A stretch of DNA of 64,000 nucleotides from Nymphaea colorata (lineage: Eukaryota; Streptophyta; Magnoliopsida; Nymphaeales; Nymphaeaceae): the NCBI RefSeq assembly GCF_008831285.2, contig NC_045149.1:12028629-12092628 (forward strand), given 5' to 3'. The position numbers and the translations under genes are program-made. The notes under the pieces are model-generated. The model made no database searches. It was not told the DNA's origin and was given only the letters and a program-made list of their open reading frames with translations. Below are positions 1 to 10,655 of this stretch, piece after piece. How positions within the stretch are numbered: the first letter of the stretch is position 1; every line of letters starts with the position of its first letter.

Positions 1-194
1 AAGGCAAATATCACGAGGAAGTTATTAAGTTTTGCACAGTGGAGTCAATTTACCATACATTGATTAAATTTTCCACACAAAGGTATACATAAAAATAATA
101 AATGAAAGATGTTTATGGGGAATAATAACTAATATTGTAGCATTGAAGAGGAAGAGTCTATGTCGAAACAACCCTGCTGGTGAAGATGAACAGT

Positions 195-443
195 CTATGA
201 CTCGTCAGTTTCCTGAGGAGTCTCCTGCTGTTCTGCTTGGTTTTGGGTGACAGCTGAATGTCCTTTCATGGATACTGACTTCAGAAGGTGGTTATAGTTA
301 CCCTTCTCCTTGAACAGTTGAGCAAAATGATGCTTGCAGTAAATAACACCCTCAAGAGACGCATATGTGGATATTGTTAATGCACAACCGCCATATGCAC
401 ACCTGAAACAATGCTTGTGATAACACTGCCCTTCCACAGTCAC
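195..443 (-). CDS. WLIM1: WLIM1-like exon 5 (aa 119-200 and stop)
   Basis: It begins VTVEGQCYHK after the acceptor TTCTGTGACAG. It holds the LIM2 ligands H127 to H157, then a short polar tail to the stop. The 3' UTR lies at 1-194 and perhaps beyond the window edge. Confidence 0.92.
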   Translation of the reverse strand: MTVEGQCYHKHCFRCAYGGCALTISTYASLEGVIYCKHHFAQLFKEKGNYNHLLKSVSMKGHSAVTQNQAEQQETPQETDES

Positions 444-3400
444 CTGTCACAGAACATAAAAATGCTTACAATATATGGTGCCCACTCACTTGTTTTTGAT
501 AGTGTTTGCAATAAATGGTAGACCATTGGAATCCAACCACGAACATAAAAGTGACAAGATTGGCATGGATTATGAAACAGAGACGTACTTAAGGATGAGC
601 ATCTCATTGTTTAGCTTGTGAAAAATGCTTGTTCAGAAAGTACACAAGTAACCAAAGCTTCGGCTCAATCACCAATTACAATTGAGCTGAATATTGGTCC
701 TCAGCTCATGCTCAGTTTATACTAATTGAGCGTCAGTTTGGCCCAATCATTCTGCATTCTAAACCATTCAAGCCATTGAATTTGGTCTTTATCATCAATG
801 AACCAGTCCAAAGAATGCCAACATGGCTCATTATAATTACGCCCCAGCCATACAAGTATGTAGGATTAAGCAGAAATAGTCATCTGCAGTAACAAGTTGA
901 ACAAACCTTGTATTTATAAGACAGAATCTAATCAATACTTAACACTTTGAGTATCTCCCAGTTTTTTGAACAAAAATAAGAATTTCTAGAAAAAAAAAAG
1001 TCCAAGAATATTCAGATTCTCAGATTGTTTCAAACATTTAAAAAAAAGGCAAAGCTAATTTCATTTTTACTTTCTTTTGCATTGATTTAGATATTGTCAA
1101 ATTTGATTGTACAGCATCAACAGTAGAATGTGAAGGCCAAAATTGTGGACAATTGTTTTGACATTGCTTTGGAAACTATAAATCATCTCAGTACAATGAG
1201 AAGATAACTGCTGAATCCATTCAAAATTCAACATCTTCTAGTTCTGAAGTAAACCTAAACTGTCATTTTTAATGCACTCAGACTTTTCATGTTTCCTGCA
1301 ACAAGTATAAAATAGAAAGCAGGACTGTAACCCTGTCAATCATTTCTTGGCAAAAATTTTACTGGAAAAAGTTCTTATGGGCAATGAAAAACTCCAAACG
1401 AAGTCAATAAGATCTATTACATATGTTCGCCCAAGTTTGGGATATTCATTTGATGTTTGGAGCAAAAATAACTTGCAAGTTGCAACGCAACTGATGAAAA
1501 ATGAATTCAACTAGCTAACCTTACTGAGTAAGTAAGCCAATGTGGTCATTGTGTATTATCCTAATAGCGTTCAATGAACTATGAATTTTTACACACTACA
1601 ATATCTGGAGGTAAAGGAGAGTTAAATCTTCCTCAAACCAATTAAAATTTACTGAATCATGAGATGCACAGCATTAAAATAAAAGCTTGAAGAACAGTCC
1701 AGAGTGACTAACCTTCTCTAGAGGATATACTGTTTTGTCACACGCAGCACACTTGTCCTGTGTGCCAGTGAAGATGGAAGAAAACTTGCTTGGGGCCCTG
1801 GACTGCAATTCCAACAGAAGTGATTTTTTAGCATTGATGTCTGGTTCCAGAACATTACTATTGACTACGACAGATCATCAGTAGAAAAGTGAGCACTCCA
1901 TTACAAAGTTACCTGTTCAAGCCTTTCTGGGGATTTTGGAGCTGGGAAAAGGACAAAAGAAGAAAAAAAGGATTATTTAATACTGATTAACAAAGTACTG
2001 CTGCCAAACAAGGGCAAAAAAAAAAGTCTTACGTAAATTGAAGCTCTTGTTGAAACTGCCTGTTTCCTTAAAAAGTTGTTCAAAATGAGGCTTGCAGTAA
2101 AGGACACCCTCCAATGAAGAGTAGTTGCTCATCTGAATATGAAAACAAACATAAAAGGCCAATGAAGAATGCAAATGTGATCCTTCATAATTTCAGACTT
2201 CAAAGAGAACTAAAGAGACAGAAGACAAATATGAATAACATGAAACATAGCTTCAGTGCTAACAAGAGAAAATACAAGCAAACTTCAAAAAGGAGATGGA
2301 TTTATATTAGCAAATGATAAAATATCAAGGGGTGTCAGGAAGCAGATAATTCTGATAAAAAATAGGCAGTTATTAGAATGACATATGGTATATATCAGCA
2401 TGTCCATGTCTACTTACCACGCCGAGCTACTAAGAGCATAAGTGGTACTTTTCATGCAACCAATCCAGTCAAAAGGTTGACCATAAACCAGTTCTGCCTA
2501 ATTTTCCACAGGATGTGTAGATTTGGAGCTTTATGGCTTCTTGCATAACTTCATTTCCAGACAACAGAAGAACAAGAAATCCAACCAAATTTCTCCAACC
2601 TCAAAAAAATCTATGTGCTCTGAACCGCCTCCAGAATGGGGAAATAATAATCAAAGTAGAACTAAAATTAATGTTAGCAATCACTTGTCATCAAACCCTC
2701 AACCTATAGGAAAGTTCTATCAAAGTAATTGCTGCCATTTCATTAATTTGAAGAAATCTCACAAAAACAAATTAACTTAAAACGAGCTACGATAAGTTGG
2801 CTCACTACAATGTCGTTCGTCTCATGAAATCAAAATGCATGGTGTCCAGGTTGCTTACTCCTCTAAAAAATAAACACTATCCACTTCTCTTGTCAATGCA
2901 ACCACCAGCCATCTAAGAATTCTAAGCTCAAGGGCAATATTTTCAAGGCCAGTCAACACGAGTACGACGGTTCATTTTAGTTATGTGTAACCAATTATTA
3001 AACACTTACAGGAAACAAAAAATTATGGTCTCAGACACTGGCATTTACATATAAGCAAGGAGTTAACAAGACAATCCAGTTCAAATCAAGCACTAAAAAT
3101 TTTCCCTCCTGTTGAGCTTTTCTTCATTACTCAATTAGGTCATATGTAATTCAAAAAATGTCACAGGGTAGGACCAACTAAAATAGTGGAGTCGTGGAAA
3201 GTTGAAACAGATGTGGACATTTGATTGCATTTGACAGGCGAGTTGATAGAAGCAACAATCTCCAACCATGACACACCAGTTACATCAATTTTTTGTTGTT
3301 TTGATAGAAGACCTAGTTGATTCTCTTTTACTAAGTTGGTAAAGGAAAAAAGAGGCAACATTGCACAAATCAAGGCAGTTCATAACAAACTGACTGGCAA

Positions 3401-3750
3401 GAGACATGGTAAATGATGGAAGTATCATCCCCAATGCAGTTTGATCTATCAATCGTCTCTCATTAGGACCAGGTGATGTTGCTTTTGCAAAGGAACTACA
3501 ATCTCAACCTACCAATAGATTACAGATAATTGGTGATAATCCAAACTATTAGTACTCAATTGGATATGTTCATCATTGATCTGTTAACAATGAGATTTAT
3601 GTCGTAAGAAATGAAGACAAAGGCAAATCTCCTACATCCAGGAACCGTGATGATCTCACTGCATAGTATTTTGTTCCCTATGTCACATAGGTATGGGTGC
3701 GGGTATAGGTTCGGACCATTTTCAAAAAACTTGGGTACGGAGGGTATGAT

Positions 3751-3815
<65 letters not shown>

Positions 3816-5184
3816 CAAAAAATAAGAACTCAAACAAACAAAATAGAACATTCATGATACCAAATTTTATAGATTATTAACAAGAAACTAATGAAGAAAG
3901 TATGAAAGTAACAAACATACTAAAAATCCAAAATATATGATCATTACACACTGGTGTAGAGTTAGCTGGAGATGCACGTTTGCCAGAAAAAGTTAGCCGG
4001 AGATATGCTCGATGCCTCACCAAAGCAGGCACAAGCAAAAACGCATATAGAGCCTACTACGAGGGCTCTACATGCATTTACACTTTACACAATTATAAAC
4101 GATGTAAAAAAAATGGAAACCCTAAATTTTGGAAAACTAAAGGACTCGGTCAACTTTGTCCGAGTCCTAAATCAAATTGATACAGTCTCGATACGTTAGT
4201 CGTACCTAATACTGTTTGACCTGCATCCAGGCCCAAACCAGTGTCTTACCTGACCGGTAAGGGTATTGTGCCTCTACAACGGTACCCGTGTGACAATGTC
4301 TGTTCCTCAGCTCCATGTTGTAAAATGCATGTCATAAGTCATAACCCATATTGGCTGGGCATAGATATGCCATGCCATAAAGATATAATGAATTTGTCTT
4401 TAATGTTAAAAAAGTCCAAAAAATAGAGACAATCAGAAAAAATAAAGAAAAATATGTTCTCCAAAAAAACATTGTCAATCATAAATGTAGGCTTATAGCA
4501 ATGAAAATTATGAATTCAACACAACATAGTCATAATTCATAAGTAATAGCACATTAAAAAATAAGTTGAACGTCTTATACATTACAAGATGAAATTGTTC
4601 AACGCAAATAACAAATTACAATAATCAAAATTATCTAGTCATCATTCATTATCCAATTACAATACTTGCAAATGATTTTTAACCGATCATTTTCCTCCGC
4701 CTTGCACCCCATTTTCATACACATTGTTTGAAGCCATATAAGACAATAGAAATCTACAATAATCTTTCCAAAACAATAGAAATCTACAGTAATTTTCATA
4801 AAACAATGGAAATCTAAGGCACAAAGTGAGAGACTATACTTTCTGTGAAATAAATCGGGAGCGCTTCTCTCTTCAGAAGAGAGAATATGAAACAGAATTT
4901 TCGGACGAAATCCAGTCATAAACTGTGCAGGATAAAGTTATTCGAAACTTCACAGTCAATCAAGTTCAAGCTGTTTCTCCCATTCACACAGGAAAATAGA
5001 GAGAAAGAGGGAGAGACGGAGAGGAAGAGGAAGAGAGAAAGAAAGAGACCACCAAGGGGCCCTTGCAGTGGCTGCATCTGAAGCAAGTTTTGTGGTATGA
5101 AACTCCGTCAGCCGACAGTAGATCGACCACATAGACGGTCTTGTCGCACACCTTGCATTTGTCCAGTGTCCCCGTGAAAGCCAT
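195..5184 (-). CDS. WLIM1: WLIM1-like two-LIM-domain protein (5 coding exons, 200 aa)
   Basis: Plant two-LIM proteins of the CRP type bind and bundle actin filaments and can also enter the nucleus. Exons (minus strand): 5050-5184, 2033-2132, 1913-1941, 1713-1802, 195-443. All introns are GT-AG, and the joined frame is 603 nt (200 aa plus stop). LIM1 has C10, C13, H31, C34, C37, C40, C58, H61 with 17-residue spacings. LIM2 has C106, C109, H127, C130, C133, C138, C154, H157; its C-X4-C spacing is typical of plant WLIM proteins. The start is the ATG of MAFTGT, matching the conserved N-terminus. The C-terminus (YNHLLKS, then a short Gln/Glu-rich tail ending DES) resembles WLIM1 rather than the long tails of pollen PLIM proteins. 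The first intron is 2.9 kb and holds a transposon. Seen: exons, ligands, splice sites. Known: family role. Subfamily assignment is from memory of family sequences. Confidence 0.93.
444..1712 (-). other. Intron 4 of the WLIM1-like gene
   Basis: A 1269-bp AT-rich GT-AG intron (donor GTTAGT at 1712, acceptor at 445-444). I see no coding segment or recognisable repeat in it. Confidence 0.75.
1713..1802 (-). CDS. WLIM1: WLIM1-like exon 4 (aa 89-118, start of LIM2)
   Basis: Thirty codons begin SRAPSKFSSIF and contain the first LIM2 ligands in DKCAACDKTVYPLEK. The acceptor is AATTGCAG and the donor GTTAGT. Confidence 0.9.
1913..1941 (-). CDS. WLIM1: WLIM1-like exon 3 (29-bp inter-LIM microexon)
   Basis: This small exon codes for the linker PPKSPERLEQ. 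It lies between a pyrimidine-rich acceptor (CCTTTTCCCAG) and a donor GTAACT. Its 29 nt restore the frame between exons 2 and 4, which supports the call despite its size. Confidence 0.82.
2033..2132 (-). CDS. WLIM1: WLIM1-like exon 2 (aa 46-79, end of LIM1)
   Basis: It follows the acceptor TTCATATTCAG and begins MSNYSSLEG. It carries the last LIM1 ligands C58 and H61 (YCKPHFEQLFKE) and ends one base into a codon at the strong donor GTAAGA. Confidence 0.9.
2133..5049 (-). other. Intron 1 of the WLIM1-like gene
   Basis: A 2.9-kb AT-rich intron between the two halves of LIM1. It contains a full-length copy of a TIR miniature element (3681-4295). A purine-rich stretch (about 4994-5048) sits just inside the donor. 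Open frames in it follow (TA)n or low-complexity sequence and look non-coding. Confidence 0.8.
3681..4295 (+). mobile_element. TGTCACA-TIR miniature element, full-length copy A
   Basis: The left end reads TGTCACATAGGTA and the right end, reverse-complemented, TGTCACACGGGTACC, giving imperfect terminal inverted repeats. Inside are the family motif TTTTCAAAAAACTTGGGTAC, a (TA)n tract at about 3756-3814 and a roughly 400-bp body matching copy 57184-57667 along its length. There is no coding capacity, so it would be a non-autonomous DNA transposon. No flanking duplication could be identified for this copy. Confidence 0.7.
5050..5184 (-). CDS. WLIM1: WLIM1-like exon 1 (aa 1-45)
   Basis: Start codon at 5184-5182 and most of LIM domain 1 (C10 to C40). 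The exon ends at a GTG codon followed by the donor GTCTCT at 5049. The neighbouring GT two bases upstream would break the frame with exon 2. Confidence 0.9.
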
Positions 5185-5860
5185 TAGCGTTCAGCCGCTA
5201 GCAATGGAGAAATGGAGCTCCAGGAAGTCAGCAACTGAGAAGGGAAAAGGAAAGCACGATAAAAAAAAACAAGAAGGCCAACAGGACGGACCAAATTCTA
5301 TGATCCTTGTTGCGATTGTACCACAAGCAGCAGAGGAGAAAAAACCAGCTAGTCCAGCCAAAGCATACCTTGATTCCGAGGAACCACTCAGCGAGACCCT
5401 CGAATATTTCCGTAAACAAGCAAGTTATAGCAGCCAAAAGGAACCGACACACCTAATCTAAGACGCATTCCAGATGGACGGATAGATCAAATAGAAGGCT
5501 CGATTTGCTTAATCGGACACCAGATTGAGAGGACAGGGAACGAGTAATCAATGGATGGGATTTCAGGAGAACGACCGGTTATGACGCGACCGGATTGAAG
5601 GGGAATGAATTACGGAGAGGGAGAGCGGACTGGACGGATCGATGGGTCGAGAGAGAGAAAGGTAGAGGAAGCTCCTGCAAGGGGGAGCTGGCATCGCGGT
5701 GGGTACAGCGAAGTTGAGAAATCTGGGTATTGACGTCGCCCAACCATGGCAGATGAAAGCCCGCAGATGGACAGCTGCCGCCCTCCGGTCATGGCGGCCA
5801 CTATGATCGCGCTCAGAGAGGGAGCGCTTTTTTTTCCCATCTTTTCGTTGTTGGGGACCA
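5185..5860 (-). promoter_or_regulatory. Probable 5' UTR and promoter region of the WLIM1-like gene
   Basis: This segment lies directly upstream of the start codon and is clearly less AT-rich than the flanks, with several CG dinucleotides and GGAGAGGGAGAG-like purine tracts (about 5615-5660). It may include a 5' UTR intron, but no boundary is convincing. No TATA box is assigned; the promoter call rests on position and composition only. Confidence 0.4.
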
Positions 5861-8800
5861 ACGGCTACTGCTGCAAATAAACGATGAATTCTCTTACAAA
5901 CTTGTCACACGCTTTTTCGAAATATTGTAGAATAGCGCCCTCCCAACATGTTGTTTTGCAAATCAGTCCATCTACCTCAGATCACTTTCTATATTATATA
6001 TTATGTCCCCAGCTTCATATTTTAGGGAAAAAAATATTTATAATATTTATAATTTTAATTTGGACTTTATAAAATTTTAAAAAAATATTGTTTGGCTACG
6101 TATATAATTTAAAAAAAAACTATTTACCTTCTAAATAGTGAGCCCTAACCCTCTCACGTTTTATGAAGATGAAAATAAGGAGAAAATTATAAAAACTTTT
6201 ACTATATTCCTTTTAGTGAGGCCGACGTTTTGAGATTGTGTTTTACAAAACAATTGATACCTCCATGTAGAACTAAAAATAAAAAATACATTGAAATATC
6301 TATTATCTTGTTGTATTATTCATGAATGTGAGAGTTTCCAAATGAAATGCCATATCTTTTCAGCTTATAAAATCCTAAAAAAGTCTTTCAAAAAAAAAAA
6401 AGAAAACCTTTCTTTTTAATACGAACACAAGAACTACATACTAATGTGATTAATTTTGAGAATTAACTCATAAATATCAGTTCGAACTGTGCCATTTTGA
6501 AGTAAAATGAAATTTTCTAACTTGATTTTGCACAAACGTAATTCAATAATAAGTTTAGTTATTCCTAATGGCTTGTGAGTTGTGCCAAGGCAGTCCAAAC
6601 TGTGGTGAACCTCGGATGCACTTTCCTGCAAAAGCGTCAAAAACTAAAGCCATATTGAAAAAGGATGCGAAAACAGCGACTATTTTAAATTAATTGAAAG
6701 ATTGTGGCTGGGGCAGAACGTGCATCCACGAACGTAGAACGGAAAAAGGCCGCCCTTTCCCACGTTCCCCATAGAACGTGGGCTCAACGCACGCCCACGT
6801 TCTCGAAAATGACTAAAAAAACGGATATTGCACAGCAGCAAACCGAACACAAAGCAGAGACGAACTCAGGAGATGGCTCTATCCTCAGTGGAGAGAAAAC
6901 CTAAACAGAAATCTTTTAATCTGAACAGTTGTAGCAAATATTGTTTTTGGTAAGCACAGCTAAGAATTTTTTTTTTCATAAAACACTAAACAAATAATTA
7001 ACAAATTTTTAATTGGTCATGAACAGTGACCAGAGTTCTATATAACTACACTAAGATCCACCAAAGTTCAACCACTAATTTAAGCTTTTAGAGAATGGGC
7101 ATGTGGAGCCTCCACTTTTCTCTGCCCCTTGGTGTAATATAAGAAAGTTGTTTTTCTTTGGAAAAATCTTGACAAACTTTTAAGAAGTTGAAAAATAAAA
7201 CTAAAATGTGAAAATAAAAATCTGGTAACTGAAAGATGTAAAAAGTGTAATCAATCAAAAAAAAATAAAAAAAGCAAAAAAAAAAAACTAGAATATTGGC
7301 ACAAGTTGAATACACTCATGCCATTTTCCTCCCAAAATTTCAAAGCTAAGCCAAATCTTACATTCAGGTAATGAATCCTTCCCTTGTCCTGCACAAGGAA
7401 CATTAAGCATCCCGACCACCCTTCACACACATGCACTCCTTATTTGAAACCAGACCAGGTTAGCCTAGTAACATACCCTGCAACATTAACCCAAGTAGGT
7501 AAACACATGAATCTAGCTTGATCCTCATGCAAGAACCCTTTTATCATAGTTTCTCTAAAATGTTTTCAGAATCAACTTTTAAATGATTTCAAAAACCATA
7601 GGTCATGTAGGCATAAAGTTCAAACCTAGTCCAATTCTTTAAGACCTTGGCTAGACTGGTCTTAGGGCCCACTATCTGTGAGCCCAGACCCTTAGCCTAT
7701 ACCTAGCCAATCCGTTTAACACCCAAATGAAGATCACATTAGAATTCATATGGTTTTATTAACCATCAAATACACCTACCCCAATTAGGTCTGTCCAGAT
7801 CTAGCTTACCCAGGCTTGTATCCCCAAACTTGGTCTTTTTGAGTGGCCTAGCTTAGTCTTTTAAAACTTGGATTTTAATCCAAATCAATTGATCTTAGAC
7901 AACCAACTTGGATTTAGAATCACAATGTTGGATTATGGATCTTAGGTTATGAATTTCAGATTTTGGATCTCAAACCTTAGATCTTGGCCTTCAAATATTA
8001 AACCTTAGATTTTGGATCGAATTTCAAAGTAAATGAGTATATGATCACAAACCCTAGTCAATTCCTGCAGAATCAAACACAAATATGGGATTTTAAACCA
8101 TGACATCATAAATTTGGATATATCTTCTTAGAATTTAGATTTTTAGAAACCAATTATGAATATCTGATCTTGAATTTTGGAACGAGTCTCAATAGTATGT
8201 ATGATATTTTGGGTCCCTGTGATACTTCTCATTTCAATTTTAGAAGAATAATGTAAAATCTCTCATATCATGGCTATAATTTTTGGATTCAAATCTAGAT
8301 TTTTTCCTGATAGTCCACATCCTACACCCAAATCCCTCTAAAGACCGAACTCTAGGTCTATATGTCCTCGGTTTGCATGCATTATATTAGATTTAGAATA
8401 TCAAATTGAATTGATCTATAATGATCCAAACATGAACAGTATATGACTCACATTATTTGTTCATCAGTTTATTTATGAGATTTGCTTAGATTACAAAACA
8501 ATTACATTTTAAAATTAGGGCACATTGACATTCTTAGGTTTTGGACGACATTTAAACTTAAGAATTGGACCATTTAGTCTATTTCTTGATCTAATTACTC
8601 TTGTTAAAGATACCACTTCGTACTGATAGGTTGGGTTTGTCTCTTGAAATGTCACACATGAAAAATTAAAGTGAGTACAGGTAAACAAGTTCTATTTATA
8701 CGGTCACATGTAAACAATCTTTCATAACACACCACCCCTAGCTATAGACATGAGATGCAAATTTGTCCCTTACAACATCCATAATTATTGATTGAGTGAC

Positions 8801-8960
8801 TGCCATAGATTAACTGAATATTCTATCTTCACTAAACTTATCAATGGCACAATTACATAATGATGGAATTAATTTCCCTATGAAAAGGGGAACTTGAAGG
8901 AATTTTCATAGAAGTACTCTATGGCCACACACACTTCAAATTCAATGTTATTTTTATTAC
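5861..8960. other. Intergenic AT-rich region without a recognised gene
   Basis: This lies between the promoter side of the WLIM1-like gene and the 3' side of the PGAP3-like gene. It holds poly-A and poly-T runs, a compact inverted repeat with ACGT cores (6759-6802) and a degenerate stretch built on TTGGATCTTAGA-like words (about 7840-8200). No open frame resembles a known family. Confidence 0.6.
6759..6802. repeat. ACGT-core inverted repeat plus third copy
   Basis: CCCACGTTC (6759-6767), a six-base loop, and its exact complement GAACGTGGG (6774-6782) are followed by a third CCCACGTTC at 6794-6802. ACGT cores are bZIP/bHLH binding sites in plants, but a regulatory role here is only inference because the nearest start codon is about 1.6 kb away. 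Confidence 0.5.
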
Positions 8961-8984
8961 CATTTAGTGACACAAGAATTTGGA

Positions 8985-9232
8985 TTTGGATCGGATTTAA
9001 TTTTAAATGAATATCATATATTCAATACTCTTACATTTTAAAAATCCATCAGATTCACTTCAAAATTCATATTCAGATACGAATATAAAAATTGGATTCA
9101 GATTGTAAGATCAGATTTTGAATATAACTTTCCTTCATCCATATACACATCCAAATCCAAGTATATGAATATCCAATGCAGTTAAGGATATACTCAGTTC
9201 GAATTAGATCAGCTGACATCCTAGGATGTCTA
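8985..9232. repeat. Dispersed GGATTTGGAT / CTCTTACATTTT repeat, copy 1
   Basis: It shares an ordered series of words with 20690-20985: GGATTTGGAT, ATATCNNATATCCAA-like, CTCTTACATTTT, CAGAT..CACTT, and an end in GACATCCT or AACATCCT. Same orientation, well diverged, no coding. It resembles an old short dispersed repeat; class unknown. Confidence 0.5.
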
Positions 9233-9797
9233 TTTGACAAAAGGAGAAGTAACACTACTCCAACCAAGTGGTTCTGCTTTCCCCTCCAATAGGGAATAGG
9301 ACAAATGTGAGGAGACCCACTCGCTGCAGTGCTTTTTTAAGAAAGAAAAAGCGATGCTCTGAGTTTCCGATTCTGGTACCAAACAAACAGGCAGAAAGCC
9401 GACAAGCTCTATTGGGGGATTTTAACTCTACGTGACGCCAAACACTAAGAGATCAGGACGTTTATCCGCCATCGGTACTAAGGTGTCGCCTTTCTCCTCT
9501 AAAAGCAATCAAGACAACTCTCATACGTTACATTTACAATAACATTTCTCCCCAACCATACTAGCGTAACGAGTTAATGAGATACAGATTTCGTTCATGT
9601 GCCTTCTAGGACAACTGAATATCTTTTGGTTACAAAATCTCTCCCTCTCTCTCTCTCAAGACACAACCACTTACAAGAAGTTCTGAAGCTTTGGTAAGAG
9701 AGACCAACAAACAAATAATGCAGCAAAAAGAGAACCATAGGTACATCGGGCAGTTCTGATCGTATGCACTTTTCTGAGGATTAGGGCACCTGACCTA

Positions 9798-10111
9798 CTA
9801 CTTCACCTTCTTCGAATCACCTTTTTCTGCTTGCTTACTAAGAAGCTTTGAGGTAGAGAACTCAGCATCATCCTTGATGAAACTCCACCAGAGATATGTG
9901 AGTGGGATTGTTGTTGCATGCCAAAGTGCATGGGCATCAAGGTATCCTTCATAAGGGGGGAAATCGTATACTTCAAGAAGCATTGCTAGGCCACCACCAA
10001 AAACTACCGCCCACAGTTTGAACCGCGAAGGATGGCACGTTAGGCCAGCCCATACAGCCCACAGAAGCAGCTGTGCAATGGCCATAACCACACATACCTT
10101 CATGTTCAGTC
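9798..10111 (-). CDS. PGAP3: PGAP3-like exon 5 (HxxxH and C-terminus)
   Basis: The acceptor CTCTTGTAG is followed by LNMKVCVVMAIAQ. It contains the last membrane segments, DAHALWHATTIP and the terminal KKVK. Confidence 0.93.
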
Positions 10112-10581
10112 CTACAAGAGTTCATGAAGTTGAACATGATCAAAGATCAGGAAAAACATGCAAAATTAAATATTGTCAGCTCATTAATATGTGGTTCAGT
10201 TGGAGAGATTGTATTTGTGCCAATGTGCCCCACTTTACTGCAGACTAAAGTTTCACTATCATGATTCCAATTTTCAGAATATATAAAACTGTGTAATTAT
10301 CGGTTGGTATCATTATAGTGCGCTACCAATATCAATTATTCAAAACTTTCAGTGAAACATGAACACGCCACCAAAATCCCTATAAATTGCTTAATCAAAT
10401 TCATCTATAGGTATCCCACGAGTTGCCTCAAAAGTGTCTTTTCAAATTCAAACCAACAGGAAACATAAACTCCCTTTAAGAAACACTTTCAACGTGGCAG
10501 CATGTGAGACATCTAAACCAGTGGATTGGACAACTCATGATTGTCTTCATATTTTCTGATTGTCATATTTCAAGAACACGT

Positions 10582-10655
<74 letters not shown>

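Noticed and set aside
3556-3880. Frames through the (TA)n tract at 3756-3814
   Set aside because: They encode Ile-Tyr repeats on both strands and belong to a miniature transposon.
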